From the NCBI RefSeq assembly GCF_001956985.1, contig NZ_CP019082.1:558001-622000 (forward strand): 64,000 bases of DNA, read 5' to 3'. The notes under the pieces were generated by a model, which was not told where the DNA came from, did not search any database, and worked only from the letters and a program-made list of their open reading frames with translations. The translations under genes were made by a program, and so were the position numbers. Below are positions 18,570-27,675 of this stretch, one piece after another. Every line of letters starts with the position of its first letter. Position 1 is the first letter of the stretch. This DNA comes from Paludisphaera borealis. GTDB lineage: Bacteria; Planctomycetota; Planctomycetia; Isosphaerales; Isosphaeraceae.

Positions 18570-19601
18570 ATGACGCGCGTCGTAGCCCGCCCCGACCGAC
18601 TCGACCTCGACTCCCCCGGCCGCCGCGACTACTGGGTCGCCCTTGAGCACGACAGCATCTGGGGTGATCACCTGATCCCCCTGACCGTCTGGGTCGGGTC
18701 CGAGGCCGTCCCCGACCGCGGCCTCGTCGCCTTCGGGTCGAACCACGGCAACGAGTACGAAGGCCCGGTCGCCCTCAAGCATTTGATGAAGCGGATCCGC
18801 CTGGAGGACGTGCGCGGGCGGATCATCTTCATCCCCGTGCTCAACCCGTCGGCGTTCCGCTCGGGGACCCGCGAGAGCCAGCCCGACGACGGCGTGAACT
18901 TGAACCGGGCGTTCGTCGAGGGCGCCGGCGTGACCCCCGCTCTGGCCGGGATCACGCACCGGATCGCGGCGTTCGTCCGCCAGTTCATCTGGCCCCGCGT
19001 CCACACGGTGATCGACCTTCACGCCGGCGGCGACGTCGCCCGCTTCGCCCTCTGCGCGAATTACCATCCCGTGGACGATCCCAAGCTCGCCGCCGAGATC
19101 GAGAAGACGGCCCGGTGGTTCGGCACGCCCTGCCTGATGGTCTATCAGAACGTCACGCCGGGGCTGCTGCCGAGCGAGGCCGAGCGGCTGGGCAAGATCA
19201 CCGTGGGGACCGAACTGGGCTGGGGCCGCTCGGTGAACGTGGACGGCGTCCGCTACGGCACGCAGGGGGTCCTCGCGGCGGCGATCCACCAGGGCCAGCT
19301 CAAGGGGGAAATCGAGCCCATCGACTACCACAAGGCTGGCACTCAGCGGGTCGTCGAGATGGTCGATCGCGACTGCTTCACCGTCGCCCCGTTCGACGGC
19401 CACTACGAGCCGCTGATGGAATGCGGGACGGCAGTCCGCCGCGGCGAGACCGTCGGCCTGCTCCACGATTTCGACCACATCGACATGGACCCCTGGCCGT
19501 GTGTGGCGGGGGTCGATGGCGTGGTGCTGGCCCAGGCGTGGGCGGCGGCCGTGCCGCGCGGGCAGCACATCGTCGTGGTCGCCCGGAACGCTGCCCGATG
19601 A
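18570..19601 (+). CDS. M14-family zinc deacylase (AstE/aspartoacylase/DoeB-like)
   Basis: A 343-residue member of the succinylglutamate desuccinylase/aspartoacylase family. The zinc ligands are visible as HGNE (His59, Glu62) and the later histidine in VIDLHAGGD (His151), and the substrate asparagine/arginine pair as GVNLNRAF. The family hydrolyses N-acyl amino acids, e.g. N-acetyl-diaminobutyrate or N-succinylglutamate. Its ATGA overlap with the MFS transporter and the GntR operator upstream point to uptake and deacylation of a small acylated acid. Which substrate cannot be told from sequence. Confidence 0.82.
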   Translation: MTRVVARPDRLDLDSPGRRDYWVALEHDSIWGDHLIPLTVWVGSEAVPDRGLVAFGSNHGNEYEGPVALKHLMKRIRLEDVRGRIIFIPVLNPSAFRSGTRESQPDDGVNLNRAFVEGAGVTPALAGITHRIAAFVRQFIWPRVHTVIDLHAGGDVARFALCANYHPVDDPKLAAEIEKTARWFGTPCLMVYQNVTPGLLPSEAERLGKITVGTELGWGRSVNVDGVRYGTQGVLAAAIHQGQLKGEIEPIDYHKAGTQRVVEMVDRDCFTVAPFDGHYEPLMECGTAVRRGETVGLLHDFDHIDMDPWPCVAGVDGVVLAQAWAAAVPRGQHIVVVARNAAR

Positions 19602-21022
19602 GTCTCGAAGCCGCTGCGCGACCGTCGCGCGTGCGCTATCGGGTCCTCGGATTCGCCTGTTCGCTGTCGATGATCACGTATCTCGACCGGGCCTGCTTCA
19701 GCACCGCCGCGCCGTCGATCGCGGCGGAGCTGGGGCTCACCGACGTGTCGCAGCTCAAGTGGACGATGACGTCGTTCGCCATCGCCTACGCCGCGTTCGA
19801 GATCCCCGCCGGGGCGATGGGCGACCGCATCGGCCCGCGCGCCATGCTGATGCGGATCGTGCTCTGGTGGTCGGCCTGCACGGCCTTGACCGGCGTGGTC
19901 GGCCTCCGCGTCGGCGCGACGGCTCTCGGCGGGCTCGGCACGCTCGTCGCCCTCCGGTTCCTCTTCGGCGCCGGCGAGGCGGGCGCGTATCCGAACATCA
20001 CCCGGGCGCTGCACAACTGGTTCCCGTCGCGAAGCTGGGAGACGGCCCAAGGGCTGGTCTTCATGTCGGGACGGCTGATGGGAGGGGTGACGCCGCTGAT
20101 CTGGGCGATCCTCGTCGGCGGCACCGCCGCATCGGCGCCGCTGATGGGCTGGCGAGGGGCGTTCCTCCTCTTCGGCCTCGTCGGCGTGGTCTGGGCGGTC
20201 GCCTTTTCCCTCTGGTTCCGCGACCGTCCCGACGACCACCCGGACGTCAACGCCGCCGAGCGCGCCCTGATCGGCTCCGAACCAATACCTACCGCCAGCC
20301 ATGCGAACGTCCCCTGGAAGGCGATTCTCACGAGTCGCAGCCTGTGTGCGCTTTGCATCATGTATTGTGCGATCAATTATGCGTGGGCGTTCAACATGAC
20401 GTATCTCCCCTCCTACCTTGAGGAGCGGTTCGGCGTCACGCAGGGCGACCGCGTGGGGGCGATCTACAAGGGGGCCCCGCTCTGGGTCGGCGCGGCGGGA
20501 TGCTTTCTGGGCGGCGTGTTCGTCAACGGCTTGGCCCGGTTTCTGGGCGACCGCCGCCGGGCGCGCCAGGCGCTCGGCGTCTCGGCCCTGTCGCTGGGCG
20601 CGGTCTGCTGGTGGGGGGCGGTCCGAGCCGAGAACATCCACCAGTTCAGCATTCTGATCTCGCTGGCCGCCTTCACGGTCGACCTGACCCTTGGCGCGGC
20701 GTGGGCGACCTGCCAGGACCTCGGCCGCGCGCACGCCGCCGTCACCGCCGCCTGCATGAACACGATCGGCACCCTCGGCAACGCCCTGGCCGGCTGGCTG
20801 ATCGGTGCCCTGGTCGAGCAGTCGATCGTGGCGCGAGCCAAGTCCCTCGACGTCGCCGTCGCACAGTTCTCGTCGGCCGACAAGCATTTCGCGGTTCTCG
20901 ACGGCTATCAATCGGCCTTCGGCACGTTCATGTTCGCCTTCATCCTGGCCGCCGCCTGCTGGATCCTGATCCACCCGAAGGCCCCCCTCGGCTATGATGA
21001 GCCGTCGCCGACCGTCGCCTAG
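19598..21022 (+). CDS. MFS transporter, anion:cation symporter (ACS) type
   Basis: A 474-residue major-facilitator permease with about 12 membrane segments. Motifs of the ACS (hexuronate, tartrate, glucarate, phthalate) branch are present: YLDRACFSTAAPSI in helix 1, GDRIGPR between helices 2 and 3, and FGAGEAGAYPNITRAL in helix 4. It overlaps the deacylase by four bases, so the two are translationally coupled; together with the GntR regulator this looks like uptake of an organic anion followed by deacylation. Helix 7-12 continues normally with a longer central loop. Confidence 0.88.
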   Translation: MSLEAAARPSRVRYRVLGFACSLSMITYLDRACFSTAAPSIAAELGLTDVSQLKWTMTSFAIAYAAFEIPAGAMGDRIGPRAMLMRIVLWWSACTALTGVVGLRVGATALGGLGTLVALRFLFGAGEAGAYPNITRALHNWFPSRSWETAQGLVFMSGRLMGGVTPLIWAILVGGTAASAPLMGWRGAFLLFGLVGVVWAVAFSLWFRDRPDDHPDVNAAERALIGSEPIPTASHANVPWKAILTSRSLCALCIMYCAINYAWAFNMTYLPSYLEERFGVTQGDRVGAIYKGAPLWVGAAGCFLGGVFVNGLARFLGDRRRARQALGVSALSLGAVCWWGAVRAENIHQFSILISLAAFTVDLTLGAAWATCQDLGRAHAAVTAACMNTIGTLGNALAGWLIGALVEQSIVARAKSLDVAVAQFSSADKHFAVLDGYQSAFGTFMFAFILAAACWILIHPKAPLGYDEPSPTVA

Positions 21023-21045
21023 CCGACCACCGCGGAGCCTTCGTC

Positions 21046-21558
21046 ATGGACAATCCCGTCGCCGAACACCGAACCGCCGCGCCCGTTTCGCTCAACCTCG
21101 CGGTGCTGACCGTCTCCGACACCCGGACCGTTGAGACCGACATCTCGGGGGCGCTCATCATCGCGCTGGCCGAGGCCGCCGGGCATCGCGTCGCCGACCG
21201 GGCGATCCTCCCCGACGAGCCGGTGGCGATGCGGTCGTTCCTTCAGTCGTGCGCGGCGAACGTCGACCTGCACGCGGTCCTTGTGACCGGCGGAACGGGC
21301 GTGAGCGCCCGCGACCAGACGTTCGAGACCGTCTCGACGCTTTTGACCAAGCCGCTGCCCGGCTATGGCGAGCTGTTCCGGATGCTCAGCTACGCCCAGA
21401 TCGGCCCGGCCTGCATGCTGAGCCGAGCCGTCGGCGGCCTGATGGGGAAGCTGGCGGTCCTGGTCATGCCCGGCTCACGAGCGGCCGTCGAACTGGCCAT
21501 GACCAAGATCATCCTGCCCGAGCTTCCCCATTTGGTCCGGGAAGCCCGCAAGCACTGA
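21046..21558 (+). CDS. moaB: MoaB/MogA-type molybdopterin adenylyltransferase family
   Basis: A 170-residue protein of the molybdenum-cofactor MoCF domain. The strand LAVLTVSDTR and the loop VTGGTGVSARDQT (substrate/AMP binding) are clear, as is the PGSRAAVE tail motif. It probably adenylates molybdopterin before Mo insertion. It lies 24 bases after the MFS gene, apparently the last gene of the GntR-linked operon, which could mean the pathway needs a molybdoenzyme; no such enzyme is in the window. MoaB versus MogA is uncertain. Confidence 0.85.
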   Translation: MDNPVAEHRTAAPVSLNLAVLTVSDTRTVETDISGALIIALAEAAGHRVADRAILPDEPVAMRSFLQSCAANVDLHAVLVTGGTGVSARDQTFETVSTLLTKPLPGYGELFRMLSYAQIGPACMLSRAVGGLMGKLAVLVMPGSRAAVELAMTKIILPELPHLVREARKH

Positions 21559-21605
21559 GGCGAGCGAAGCGGTGATAGGAAAGAGAAATTCGTACGATGG
21601 GTCAA

Positions 21606-21688
21606 GGGTGCCACGGGTCGTACTCGCCCCGTGCCCGACAGCCTCAGCCATCCCTCACGGGTTCGGAGTACCGAACCGCGTGGCACCC
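21606..21688. repeat. Palindromic intergenic element
   Basis: An 83-base element bounded by GGGTGCCACG (21606-21615) and its reverse complement CGTGGCACCC (21679-21688). Inside it is a smaller hairpin, GGTTCGG-AGTA-CCGAACC. It lies between two convergent genes (moaB and the RsmG-TrmH fusion). It could be a two-way terminator-like structure, but there is no T-run; a dispersed repeat is as likely. Confidence 0.5.
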
Positions 21689-21708
21689 GGCGCATACTGA
21701 GCCTCGCG

Positions 21709-23154
21709 TCAGCCGCCGCCCCGCCGCGACCAGACGTAAAGCGCGACGGCCGCCGAGGTCGCCGCGTTGAGCGATTCGACGCCCGGCGCCATGGCGATCC
21801 GCCTCCGCTCGCCGCGTCGAAGTTGCTGCGGCAGGCCGGGGCCTTCCAGGCCGACGACCAGGCCGAAGGTCGGCGGGAACGGGCTCGCGCCGACGTCGTC
21901 GCCCGAGGCGTCGAGCGAGATCAACGGATAACGACTCGATTCAAGCGCATGGACAGACGGCCCGGCCATGAGCTGCGTCTGGAACAGCGCCGGGCCGGCG
22001 GCGCGGCTGCTCCGGGGGTGGAACGGATGCGCGGCTTCTTGCAGCAAGACCACGCGCGGGACGCCGAACGCCGCCGCCGAGCGGATCACCGCACCGACGT
22101 TCTCCGGGTCCTGGAACGGCACGAACAGCGTGCAGCCTTCCGGCCAGGGGGCGTCGTCGGACCACGCGGGCGTCTCGGGCGTCGCGACCAGCAACAGCGG
22201 CGCGCGCGTCCCGGCCACGTCGAGCGTCTTGAACAGCGGCGGGCTCAGCCGGTACCAGGTCCACGAGGCGTCGGCCGGCGCGGGGCCGGACGCGTCGGTG
22301 ATCCAGCCGACCACGCGGTCGGCGAATTTCTCCTGGACCTCGCTCGTGATCCGCAGCCCCGCGAGGATCGCCTGCCCGTGCTTGCGGACGCCGCGCCCGG
22401 TTAGAAGATCGCTCAGGAGCCGGTACGTCGGATTCGATTCGCTGGTGATCTCGCGGACCGGGCCGTCGAAGGCGCGCGAGGCCCGCGCTTCGGCGGCCCC
22501 TCGGGGCGCGTCGGTGTCGAGCCGTTCGTAGACGACCAGCCGTCGGTCGTGCGTCGTCCCGGGGATCGTGTAGGCGTGGTCGCTCGCGAGCCGGAAGTGA
22601 TCGCTCCACGTTCGCTCGGCCTCGGCGATCTCGGGATCGCACCCCGGCCCCTTCATGAAGATCATCCGGCCGCCGGGTTCGAGGCAGGCGGCCACGCGCT
22701 CGAGGGTCTCGGGGATCGCGGCGACGGCCCGGCTGATCACCCCCTTGACCCGCCCGGGGTAGTCGGCGCCCAGCTTGCGGCCGTAGACCTCGACGTCCTT
22801 CAGCCCGAGCCGCTCGCAGACCTGCCCCAGGAACTCGACCCGCGCGGCTCTCGGCTCGGCCAAAATCATGTGGGTTTCGGGACGCGCTATCTTGAGCGGA
22901 ACCCCCGGCAGACCCGGCCCCGAGCCCATATCGATGAGCGGCGAGGGCAGCTCGACGAACCGCAGCGTCAGCAGGCTGTCGACGTAATGCTTCAAGACCA
23001 TGTTTTCAAAATTGTGAATTCGTGTAAGGTTCAAGATCGGGTTTGCCGCGCGGAGCATCTGGTGGTACGCCCAGAGGGCGTCGAGCTGTTCGGACGACAG
23101 CGTGATTCCGCACTGGGTCATGAGAACTTCGAGAGCGCTTCGTCCGGGTCTCAA
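21709..23154 (-). CDS. Fusion of 16S rRNA m7G methyltransferase RsmG and a TrmH/SpoU rRNA methyltransferase
   Basis: One frame of 481 residues joins two RNA methyltransferases. Residues 1 to about 215 are RsmG/GidB (NLTRIHNFENMVLKHYVDS, then the SAM motif LIDMGSGPGLPGVPLKI), which methylates G527 of 16S rRNA. After a linker comes a SPOUT enzyme: an N-terminal substrate segment (NPTYRLLSDLLTGRGVRK), then knot motifs 1-3, PENVGAVIRSAAAFG, LVVGLEGPGLP and MAPGVESLNAATSAAVALY. No stop or frameshift separates them. The start is probably the TTG at 23154 behind GAGGAGGAG; GTG at about 23217 or ATG at 23121 are alternatives. Read-through fusion of this pair is unusual. Confidence 0.85.
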   Translation of the reverse strand: MRPGRSALEVLMTQCGITLSSEQLDALWAYHQMLRAANPILNLTRIHNFENMVLKHYVDSLLTLRFVELPSPLIDMGSGPGLPGVPLKIARPETHMILAEPRAARVEFLGQVCERLGLKDVEVYGRKLGADYPGRVKGVISRAVAAIPETLERVAACLEPGGRMIFMKGPGCDPEIAEAERTWSDHFRLASDHAYTIPGTTHDRRLVVYERLDTDAPRGAAEARASRAFDGPVREITSESNPTYRLLSDLLTGRGVRKHGQAILAGLRITSEVQEKFADRVVGWITDASGPAPADASWTWYRLSPPLFKTLDVAGTRAPLLLVATPETPAWSDDAPWPEGCTLFVPFQDPENVGAVIRSAAAFGVPRVVLLQEAAHPFHPRSSRAAGPALFQTQLMAGPSVHALESSRYPLISLDASGDDVGASPFPPTFGLVVGLEGPGLPQQLRRGERRRIAMAPGVESLNAATSAAVALYVWSRRGGG

Positions 23155-23445
23155 CGACTCCTCCTCGTCGACGACGACGTCGACCTGACGGCTGAACGGT
23201 CCAAAGAATGACACGGTTGATTTCGAGCCTGGTTCGGGGATAATCCGGAGTGTTGCACGCACGCAGGCGGCCGACGGGCTTCGACCTCGCGCGTGGTTGT
23301 CCGGGTACCCCCTGATCTTTCGGCGAATGTACGTTACAATTTCACTGAGCGCTTGTCGGCTGACGCCGCCCGGCTCCCATCGGGATGGGTGGGAGGATTT
23401 CGCCGAGTTTCCCACGTGCCGCCTTGGTAAATAGAGTGAGACCGC

Positions 23446-25461
23446 ATGGAGAACCGACCTCAACCGCAAGAACCCCCACGCAAGCCGACGCCCGTTCCGC
23501 GCAAAACGAACGGTTCCGGCGGGTCGCCGACGCCCCCGTGGCTTTGGCTTCTCCTGATCGGGGGCTTTGCGATCATCTTCTGGCAGTTCAAGCCCAAGCC
23601 CGAAACTCCGGTCGTCTACAGTCCATGGTTCCTTGACCAGGTCGATCAAGACAATATCAAGAGCCTGGCGATTCTGGGGACCGAGGCGCGCGGCGAGCTT
23701 CGCGACTCTCAGCCCTACCAGAGTACCAGCTCGACCAACAGCGTGCCGATCAAGACGTTCATCACCAACTTCCCGACCGAGCAATCGATCGACCCGATCG
23801 TGCAGAAGCTGCGCGACGGGAAGCCGAAGGACGGGGGCAAGAAGGCGACCCACGATCCGGTCCGGATCGACGTCAGCCCGGCCAACACGCCCAACGGCCT
23901 GGTCTGGCTGATGCTGCTCTTGCCGACGTTTTTGATCCTCGGCTTCATCTACCTGATGATGCGCCGGGCGCGCGACCAGTTCGACGGCGGAATTTTGGGG
24001 AGCTTCGTCAAGAGCCCGGCCAAGCGGCACGACAAGTCGAAGCAGCGGACCACGTTCGAGGAGGTCGCCGGCCTCGAGAACGCCAAGGCCGAGCTTCAAG
24101 AGATCGTCGAGTTCCTCAAGAACCCCGAGAAGTTCCAGCGGCTGGGGGGGCGGATTCCCAAGGGCGTGCTGCTGGTCGGCCCCCCCGGAACCGGCAAGAC
24201 CCTACTGGGCCGCGCGGTGGCCGGCGAGGCCGGCGTGCCGTTCTACTCGATCTCGGGCTCCGAGTTCATCCAGATGTTCGTGGGCGTCGGCGCCAGCCGG
24301 GTCCGCGACATGTTCAAGACCGCCAAGGAAAACAGCCCCTGCATCCTGTTCATCGATGAGATCGACGCCGTCGGTCGGATTCGAGGCGCGGGGCTCGGCG
24401 GCGGGCATGACGAGCGCGAGCAGACGCTCAACCAGATCCTCACCGAGATGGACGGCTTCTCGCCGAGCGAGAGCGTCATCGTGCTGGCGGCCACCAACCG
24501 GCCCGATGTGCTCGACCCCGCGCTGCTGCGTCCCGGCCGCTTCGACCGCCACGTCACGGTCGACCTGCCGACCAAGAAGGGCCGGCTCGAAATCCTCAAG
24601 GTCCACACCCGCAACGTCCCCTTGTCGGCCGACGTCGATCTCGACAAGATCGCCCGCAACACCGTGGGGATGAGCGGCGCCGACCTGGCCAACCTCGTGA
24701 ACGAGGCGGCCTTGCTGGCGACCCGCGAGGACAAGACGGCCGTTGACAACCGCGACCTCGACGCGGCGCTCGACAAAGTCATCCTCGGCGCCAAGCGCGA
24801 GGAGGTCATCACCGACCGCGACAAGCGGGCGACCGCTTACCACGAGGTCGGCCATGCCCTCGTCGGCTGGCTCACGCCGCGCTCCGACCCGGTCCACAAG
24901 GTGACGATCATCCCCCGCGGCCGGGCCCTGGGCGTCACCCAGTTCATGCCCGAGGAAGATCGCGTCAGCCACAACGAGAGCCAGATCAAGGCCAAGCTGT
25001 ACACCCTCATGGGGGGCCGCGCCGCCGAACGTCTGGTCTACGACGACCTCAGCACCGGCGCCGCCCAGGACCTGGAACAGGCCACCCGCCTGGTCCGCAA
25101 GATGGTCATGCAGTGGGGCATGAGCGAGCGCGTCGGACCCGTCTCGTTCCGGTCGATGTCGGAGCACCCGTTCCTCGGCCGCGAGATGTCCGAGCCGCGC
25201 GACCACTCCGAGCACATGCAGCAGCTCATCGACGAGGAGGTCGCGCGGATCTTGCGCGAGGCCGACGAGCACGCCTACCGGCTGCTTGAAGAGCATCGCG
25301 ACGAGCTTGAACGCGTGACCGAGGCGCTGATTGAACGCGAGGTGCTCACCGAGCCGGAGCTCACCCAGCTCATCGGCAAGCGCACGGGCACCGTGCCCGA
25401 GCCGACCAACTCGCATCCCCGGGGCGACGAAGTGGTGGCCTCGCTCGACCAACCGCACTGA
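23446..25461 (+). CDS. ftsH: ATP-dependent zinc metalloprotease FtsH
   Basis: A 671-residue membrane-anchored AAA+ protease that degrades damaged and regulatory membrane proteins as a hexamer. Two membrane segments (about 31-47 and 152-172) flank the periplasmic domain; then the AAA module with Walker A GPPGTGKT (245-252), Walker [30 protein letters not shown], and the M41 protease with HEVGH (466-470). Proline-rich cytoplasmic N-terminus as in many planctomycetes. The upstream 290-base region has TACAAT at 23335-23340 as a possible -10. Confidence 0.96.
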   Translation: MENRPQPQEPPRKPTPVPRKTNGSGGSPTPPWLWLLLIGGFAIIFWQFKPKPETPVVYSPWFLDQVDQDNIKSLAILGTEARGELRDSQPYQSTSSTNSVPIKTFITNFPTEQSIDPIVQKLRDGKPKDGGKKATHDPVRIDVSPANTPNGLVWLMLLLPTFLILGFIYLMMRRARDQFDGGILGSFVKSPAKRHDKSKQRTTFEEVAGLENAKAELQEIVEFLKNPEKFQRLGGRIPKGVLLVGPPGTGKTLLGRAVAGEAGVPFYSISGSEFIQMFVGVGASRVRDMFKTAKENSPCILFIDEIDAVGRIRGAGLGGGHDEREQTLNQILTEMDGFSPSESVIVLAATNRPDVLDPALLRPGRFDRHVTVDLPTKKGRLEILKVHTRNVPLSADVDLDKIARNTVGMSGADLANLVNEAALLATREDKTAVDNRDLDAALDKVILGAKREEVITDRDKRATAYHEVGHALVGWLTPRSDPVHKVTIIPRGRALGVTQFMPEEDRVSHNESQIKAKLYTLMGGRAAERLVYDDLSTGAAQDLEQATRLVRKMVMQWGMSERVGPVSFRSMSEHPFLGREMSEPRDHSEHMQQLIDEEVARILREADEHAYRLLEEHRDELERVTEALIEREVLTEPELTQLIGKRTGTVPEPTNSHPRGDEVVASLDQPH

Positions 25462-25517
25462 CGACCGCCGCTTGCCGCGCCGTCCAAGAGGTGTATTTCG
25501 CCAACGTGCCGATTCGG

Positions 25518-25564
25518 CGTCGTCGAGCGGCGAGCGGGGATTCCCGGCTCGCCGCTCGACGACG
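25518..25564. terminator. Long perfect hairpin between ftsH and the PfkB kinase
   Basis: An 18-base perfect inverted repeat (CGTCGTCGAGCGGCGAGC, 25518-25535, and its complement, 25547-25564) with an 11-base loop that can pair further. It starts 56 bases after the ftsH stop and ends 30 bases before the next GTG. No T-run follows, so it may be a processing or attenuation structure rather than a simple terminator. Confidence 0.5.
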
Positions 25565-25594
25565 ATTCGCCCGCCTTGTTAGGGATCTCGTGCC

Positions 25595-26584
25595 GTGTCC
25601 AACCCTCCCGCCTCTCCCTCGTCTTTCCCGTCCCCGGTCGTCTGCGCGGGGATGATCGTCGTCGATCACCTGACGCCGCCGATCGATCGCCTCCCCAAGT
25701 CGGGCGAGCTGATCGCCGTCGACGGCCTGGTGCTGAACATCGGCGGCGGGGCCGCTAATACGGCGATGGCTCTGTCGCGGCTGAGCGTGCCGGCCTCGAT
25801 CTGCGCCCGAGTCGGCGACGACGCCTTCGGCCGGTTCGCCACCGAGACGCTCCAGGCCGCCGGCGTCGAGAGCAGCGCCGTGAAGATCGACGGCCGCCGC
25901 GCGACCAGCCAGACCCTGATCCTCAACGTCAAGGGGGAGGACCGCCGGTTCATCCACAGCGTCGGCGCCAACCTCGGCTTCGTCCCGGCCGACATGGACG
26001 AAGCTCTTGCGACGTCCCCGCGCGTCCTCCACATCGGCTACTTCCTGATCCTGCCCGAGCTGGACGCCGACGGCCTGGCCGAGCGGTTCGCCCGCGTTCG
26101 CAAGGCCGGCGGCCAGACCCTTCTGGACGTCGTCACGCCGGGGCCGGGCGCGTATATCGAGCCGCTCCGCAAGGTCTTGCCCCACACCGACGTCTTCGTC
26201 CCCAACACCGACGAGGCGGCCTTGATCCTGGGCGAGACCGACCCGCTTCGCCAGGCCCGGATCTTCCACGAGATGGGCGCCCGCCGCGTGGTCGTCACCC
26301 GGGGCGAGCACGGCCTGGTCTCGTACTCCGGCGAGAACCGCCTCCAGATGGGCGCCTACCCCGTTGACTTCGTGGACGGATCCGGCGGCGGAGACGCCTT
26401 CAACGCCGGCTACATCCTCGGCCTGCTCGAAAACCGCTGCGAGATCGACTGCCTCAAGCTCGCCAGCGCCGTGGGGGCCAGTTGCGTCCGCGCCGTGGGG
26501 ACCACGGCGGGCGTCTTCAGCCGCCCCGAGGCCGAAGAGTTCCTGCGACGGCATCCGATCACCCTTGAGCCGGTCGACGCCTGA
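25595..26584 (+). CDS. PfkB/ribokinase-family sugar or nucleoside kinase
   Basis: A 329-residue ATP-dependent kinase of the PfkB family. The N-terminal signature GGGAANTAMALSRL (about residues 49-62), the substrate lid region VGDDAFGRF and the C-terminal signature DGSGGGDAFNAGYILGL with the catalytic Asp are present; the last differs from the usual DTTGAGD in the anion-hole residues (GSGGGD). Substrate cannot be named. It starts with GTG at 25595, 30 bases after a strong hairpin that might influence its translation. It converges on the archease gene. Confidence 0.88.
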   Translation: MSNPPASPSSFPSPVVCAGMIVVDHLTPPIDRLPKSGELIAVDGLVLNIGGGAANTAMALSRLSVPASICARVGDDAFGRFATETLQAAGVESSAVKIDGRRATSQTLILNVKGEDRRFIHSVGANLGFVPADMDEALATSPRVLHIGYFLILPELDADGLAERFARVRKAGGQTLLDVVTPGPGAYIEPLRKVLPHTDVFVPNTDEAALILGETDPLRQARIFHEMGARRVVVTRGEHGLVSYSGENRLQMGAYPVDFVDGSGGGDAFNAGYILGLLENRCEIDCLKLASAVGASCVRAVGTTAGVFSRPEAEEFLRRHPITLEPVDA

Positions 26585-26592
26585 TTCTTCGA

Positions 26593-27021
26593 TCAGATAT
26601 CGACGATCACCTCCGCGAGCCAACCCTCGGGGCCTTCCCGCAAGACCACCGCGTGATGGGTCGCGGCCTTCACCTCGTGGTCGAGGATGTGGCGGTCGGC
26701 GTCGATGGGCTCGCCCCAGATCGTTCCCGTCAGGCGGGGCCGGTCGGCGGCGGCGTCCACCGCGACCTCGAACCGGCCGTAAAGCCGATGCCCGGTCTCG
26801 CTCCGGAAGATCAGCTCGTTGAGCCAGTCGATCAGCAGCAGTTCGAGCGATTCGGCTTCGATCGCCACCGGTTCGGCGTCCCGGGGCTCGATCCCGCCGC
26901 GGTCGGCGGTGACGACGTCGAAAAGTCCCTCGGCGGCCGTCTGAAACAGGTCGTCGAGATCGCTCGCCGTCACTCGCAAGCCGAGGTCGGCCGTGTGATC
27001 GAAGACTTCCACGCGTCCCAC
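26593..27021 (-). CDS. Archease family protein
   Basis: A 142-residue archease. FDHTADLGLRVTA at the N-terminus is the family signature with the calcium/metal-binding Asp, and the segment ESLELLLIDWLNELIF and the C-terminal VKAATHHAV are typical. Archease activates the RNA ligase RtcB during tRNA splicing or repair; rtcB is usually adjacent but is not in this window. The start is the GTG at 27021, six bases after GGGAGGG; a TTG at 27027 would abut that site. Confidence 0.85.
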   Translation of the reverse strand: MGRVEVFDHTADLGLRVTASDLDDLFQTAAEGLFDVVTADRGGIEPRDAEPVAIEAESLELLLIDWLNELIFRSETGHRLYGRFEVAVDAAADRPRLTGTIWGEPIDADRHILDHEVKAATHHAVVLREGPEGWLAEVIVDI

Positions 27022-27153
27022 GAGCAACCCTCCCCTTGTTCCGCCGGCGCGGCTCCTACTCTCAAGTTACCGCAAGGCGGCCTTCTCGAAATCGAACGGG
27101 CGAATTAGAACATCAGGGTGAACCGTCCGCCGTCGTCTCCTGGAGCTTTTTCG

Positions 27154-27618
27154 ATGCTGGAACCTGGACAACCCGCCCCCGACTTCACCCTGCCCGATCA
27201 GGACGGCAATGAAGTGACCCTGTCGAAGCTCAAAGGTTCGCCGGTGGTCCTCTACTTTTACCCCAAGGACGACACCTCGGGCTGCACCAAGGAAGCCTGC
27301 GACTTCCGCGACGGCTTCGCCGACTACGAGAAGGCCGGGGCGAAGATCCTCGGCGTCAGCCCCGACCCGGTGAAGTCGCACGCCAAGTTCGCCGGCAAGT
27401 ACGAGCTTCCCTTCACGCTGCTGGCCGACGTCGAGAAGGCGGTCAGCCAGGCGTACGACGTCTGGAAGGAGAAGAGCATGTACGGCCGGAAGTATATGGG
27501 GATCGAGCGGACGACCTTCGTGATCGACGCCCGGGGGATCGTCTGCCGGGTCTTCCCCAAGGTCAAGGTCACCGGCCACAGCGAGGCCGTGCTTGAAGCC
27601 GTCAAGGCGGCGAAGTGA
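27154..27618 (+). CDS. bcp: Thioredoxin-dependent peroxiredoxin (Bcp/PrxQ)
   Basis: A 154-residue 2-Cys peroxiredoxin that reduces hydroperoxides. The peroxidatic and resolving cysteines lie five residues apart in TSGCTKEACDFRD (Cys44, Cys49), the PrxQ pattern, within FYPKDDTSGCT. GVSPDPVKSHAKF and the IERTTFVID strand complete the fold. TGGAGC lies before the ATG at 27154. It is divergent from archease and ends 58 bases before the convergent sigma-factor gene. Confidence 0.95.
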   Translation: MLEPGQPAPDFTLPDQDGNEVTLSKLKGSPVVLYFYPKDDTSGCTKEACDFRDGFADYEKAGAKILGVSPDPVKSHAKFAGKYELPFTLLADVEKAVSQAYDVWKEKSMYGRKYMGIERTTFVIDARGIVCRVFPKVKVTGHSEAVLEAVKAAK

Positions 27619-27675
27619 GCGGGACATCGCATCGGGGGCGGCCGGGATGTGCCGAACCGCCCTCGCGAACGCTCG

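Noticed and set aside
13994-18571. Long minus-strand frames (678 and 535 residues) opposite PSD1 and DUF1501
   Set aside because: Antisense shadows; the plus-strand proteins carry a signal peptide, CxxCH and the family signatures.
23155-24099. A 796-residue frame extending the RsmG-TrmH fusion further upstream under ftsH
   Set aside because: The extra part overlaps ftsH in antisense and has no RsmG homology; RsmG begins near 23154.
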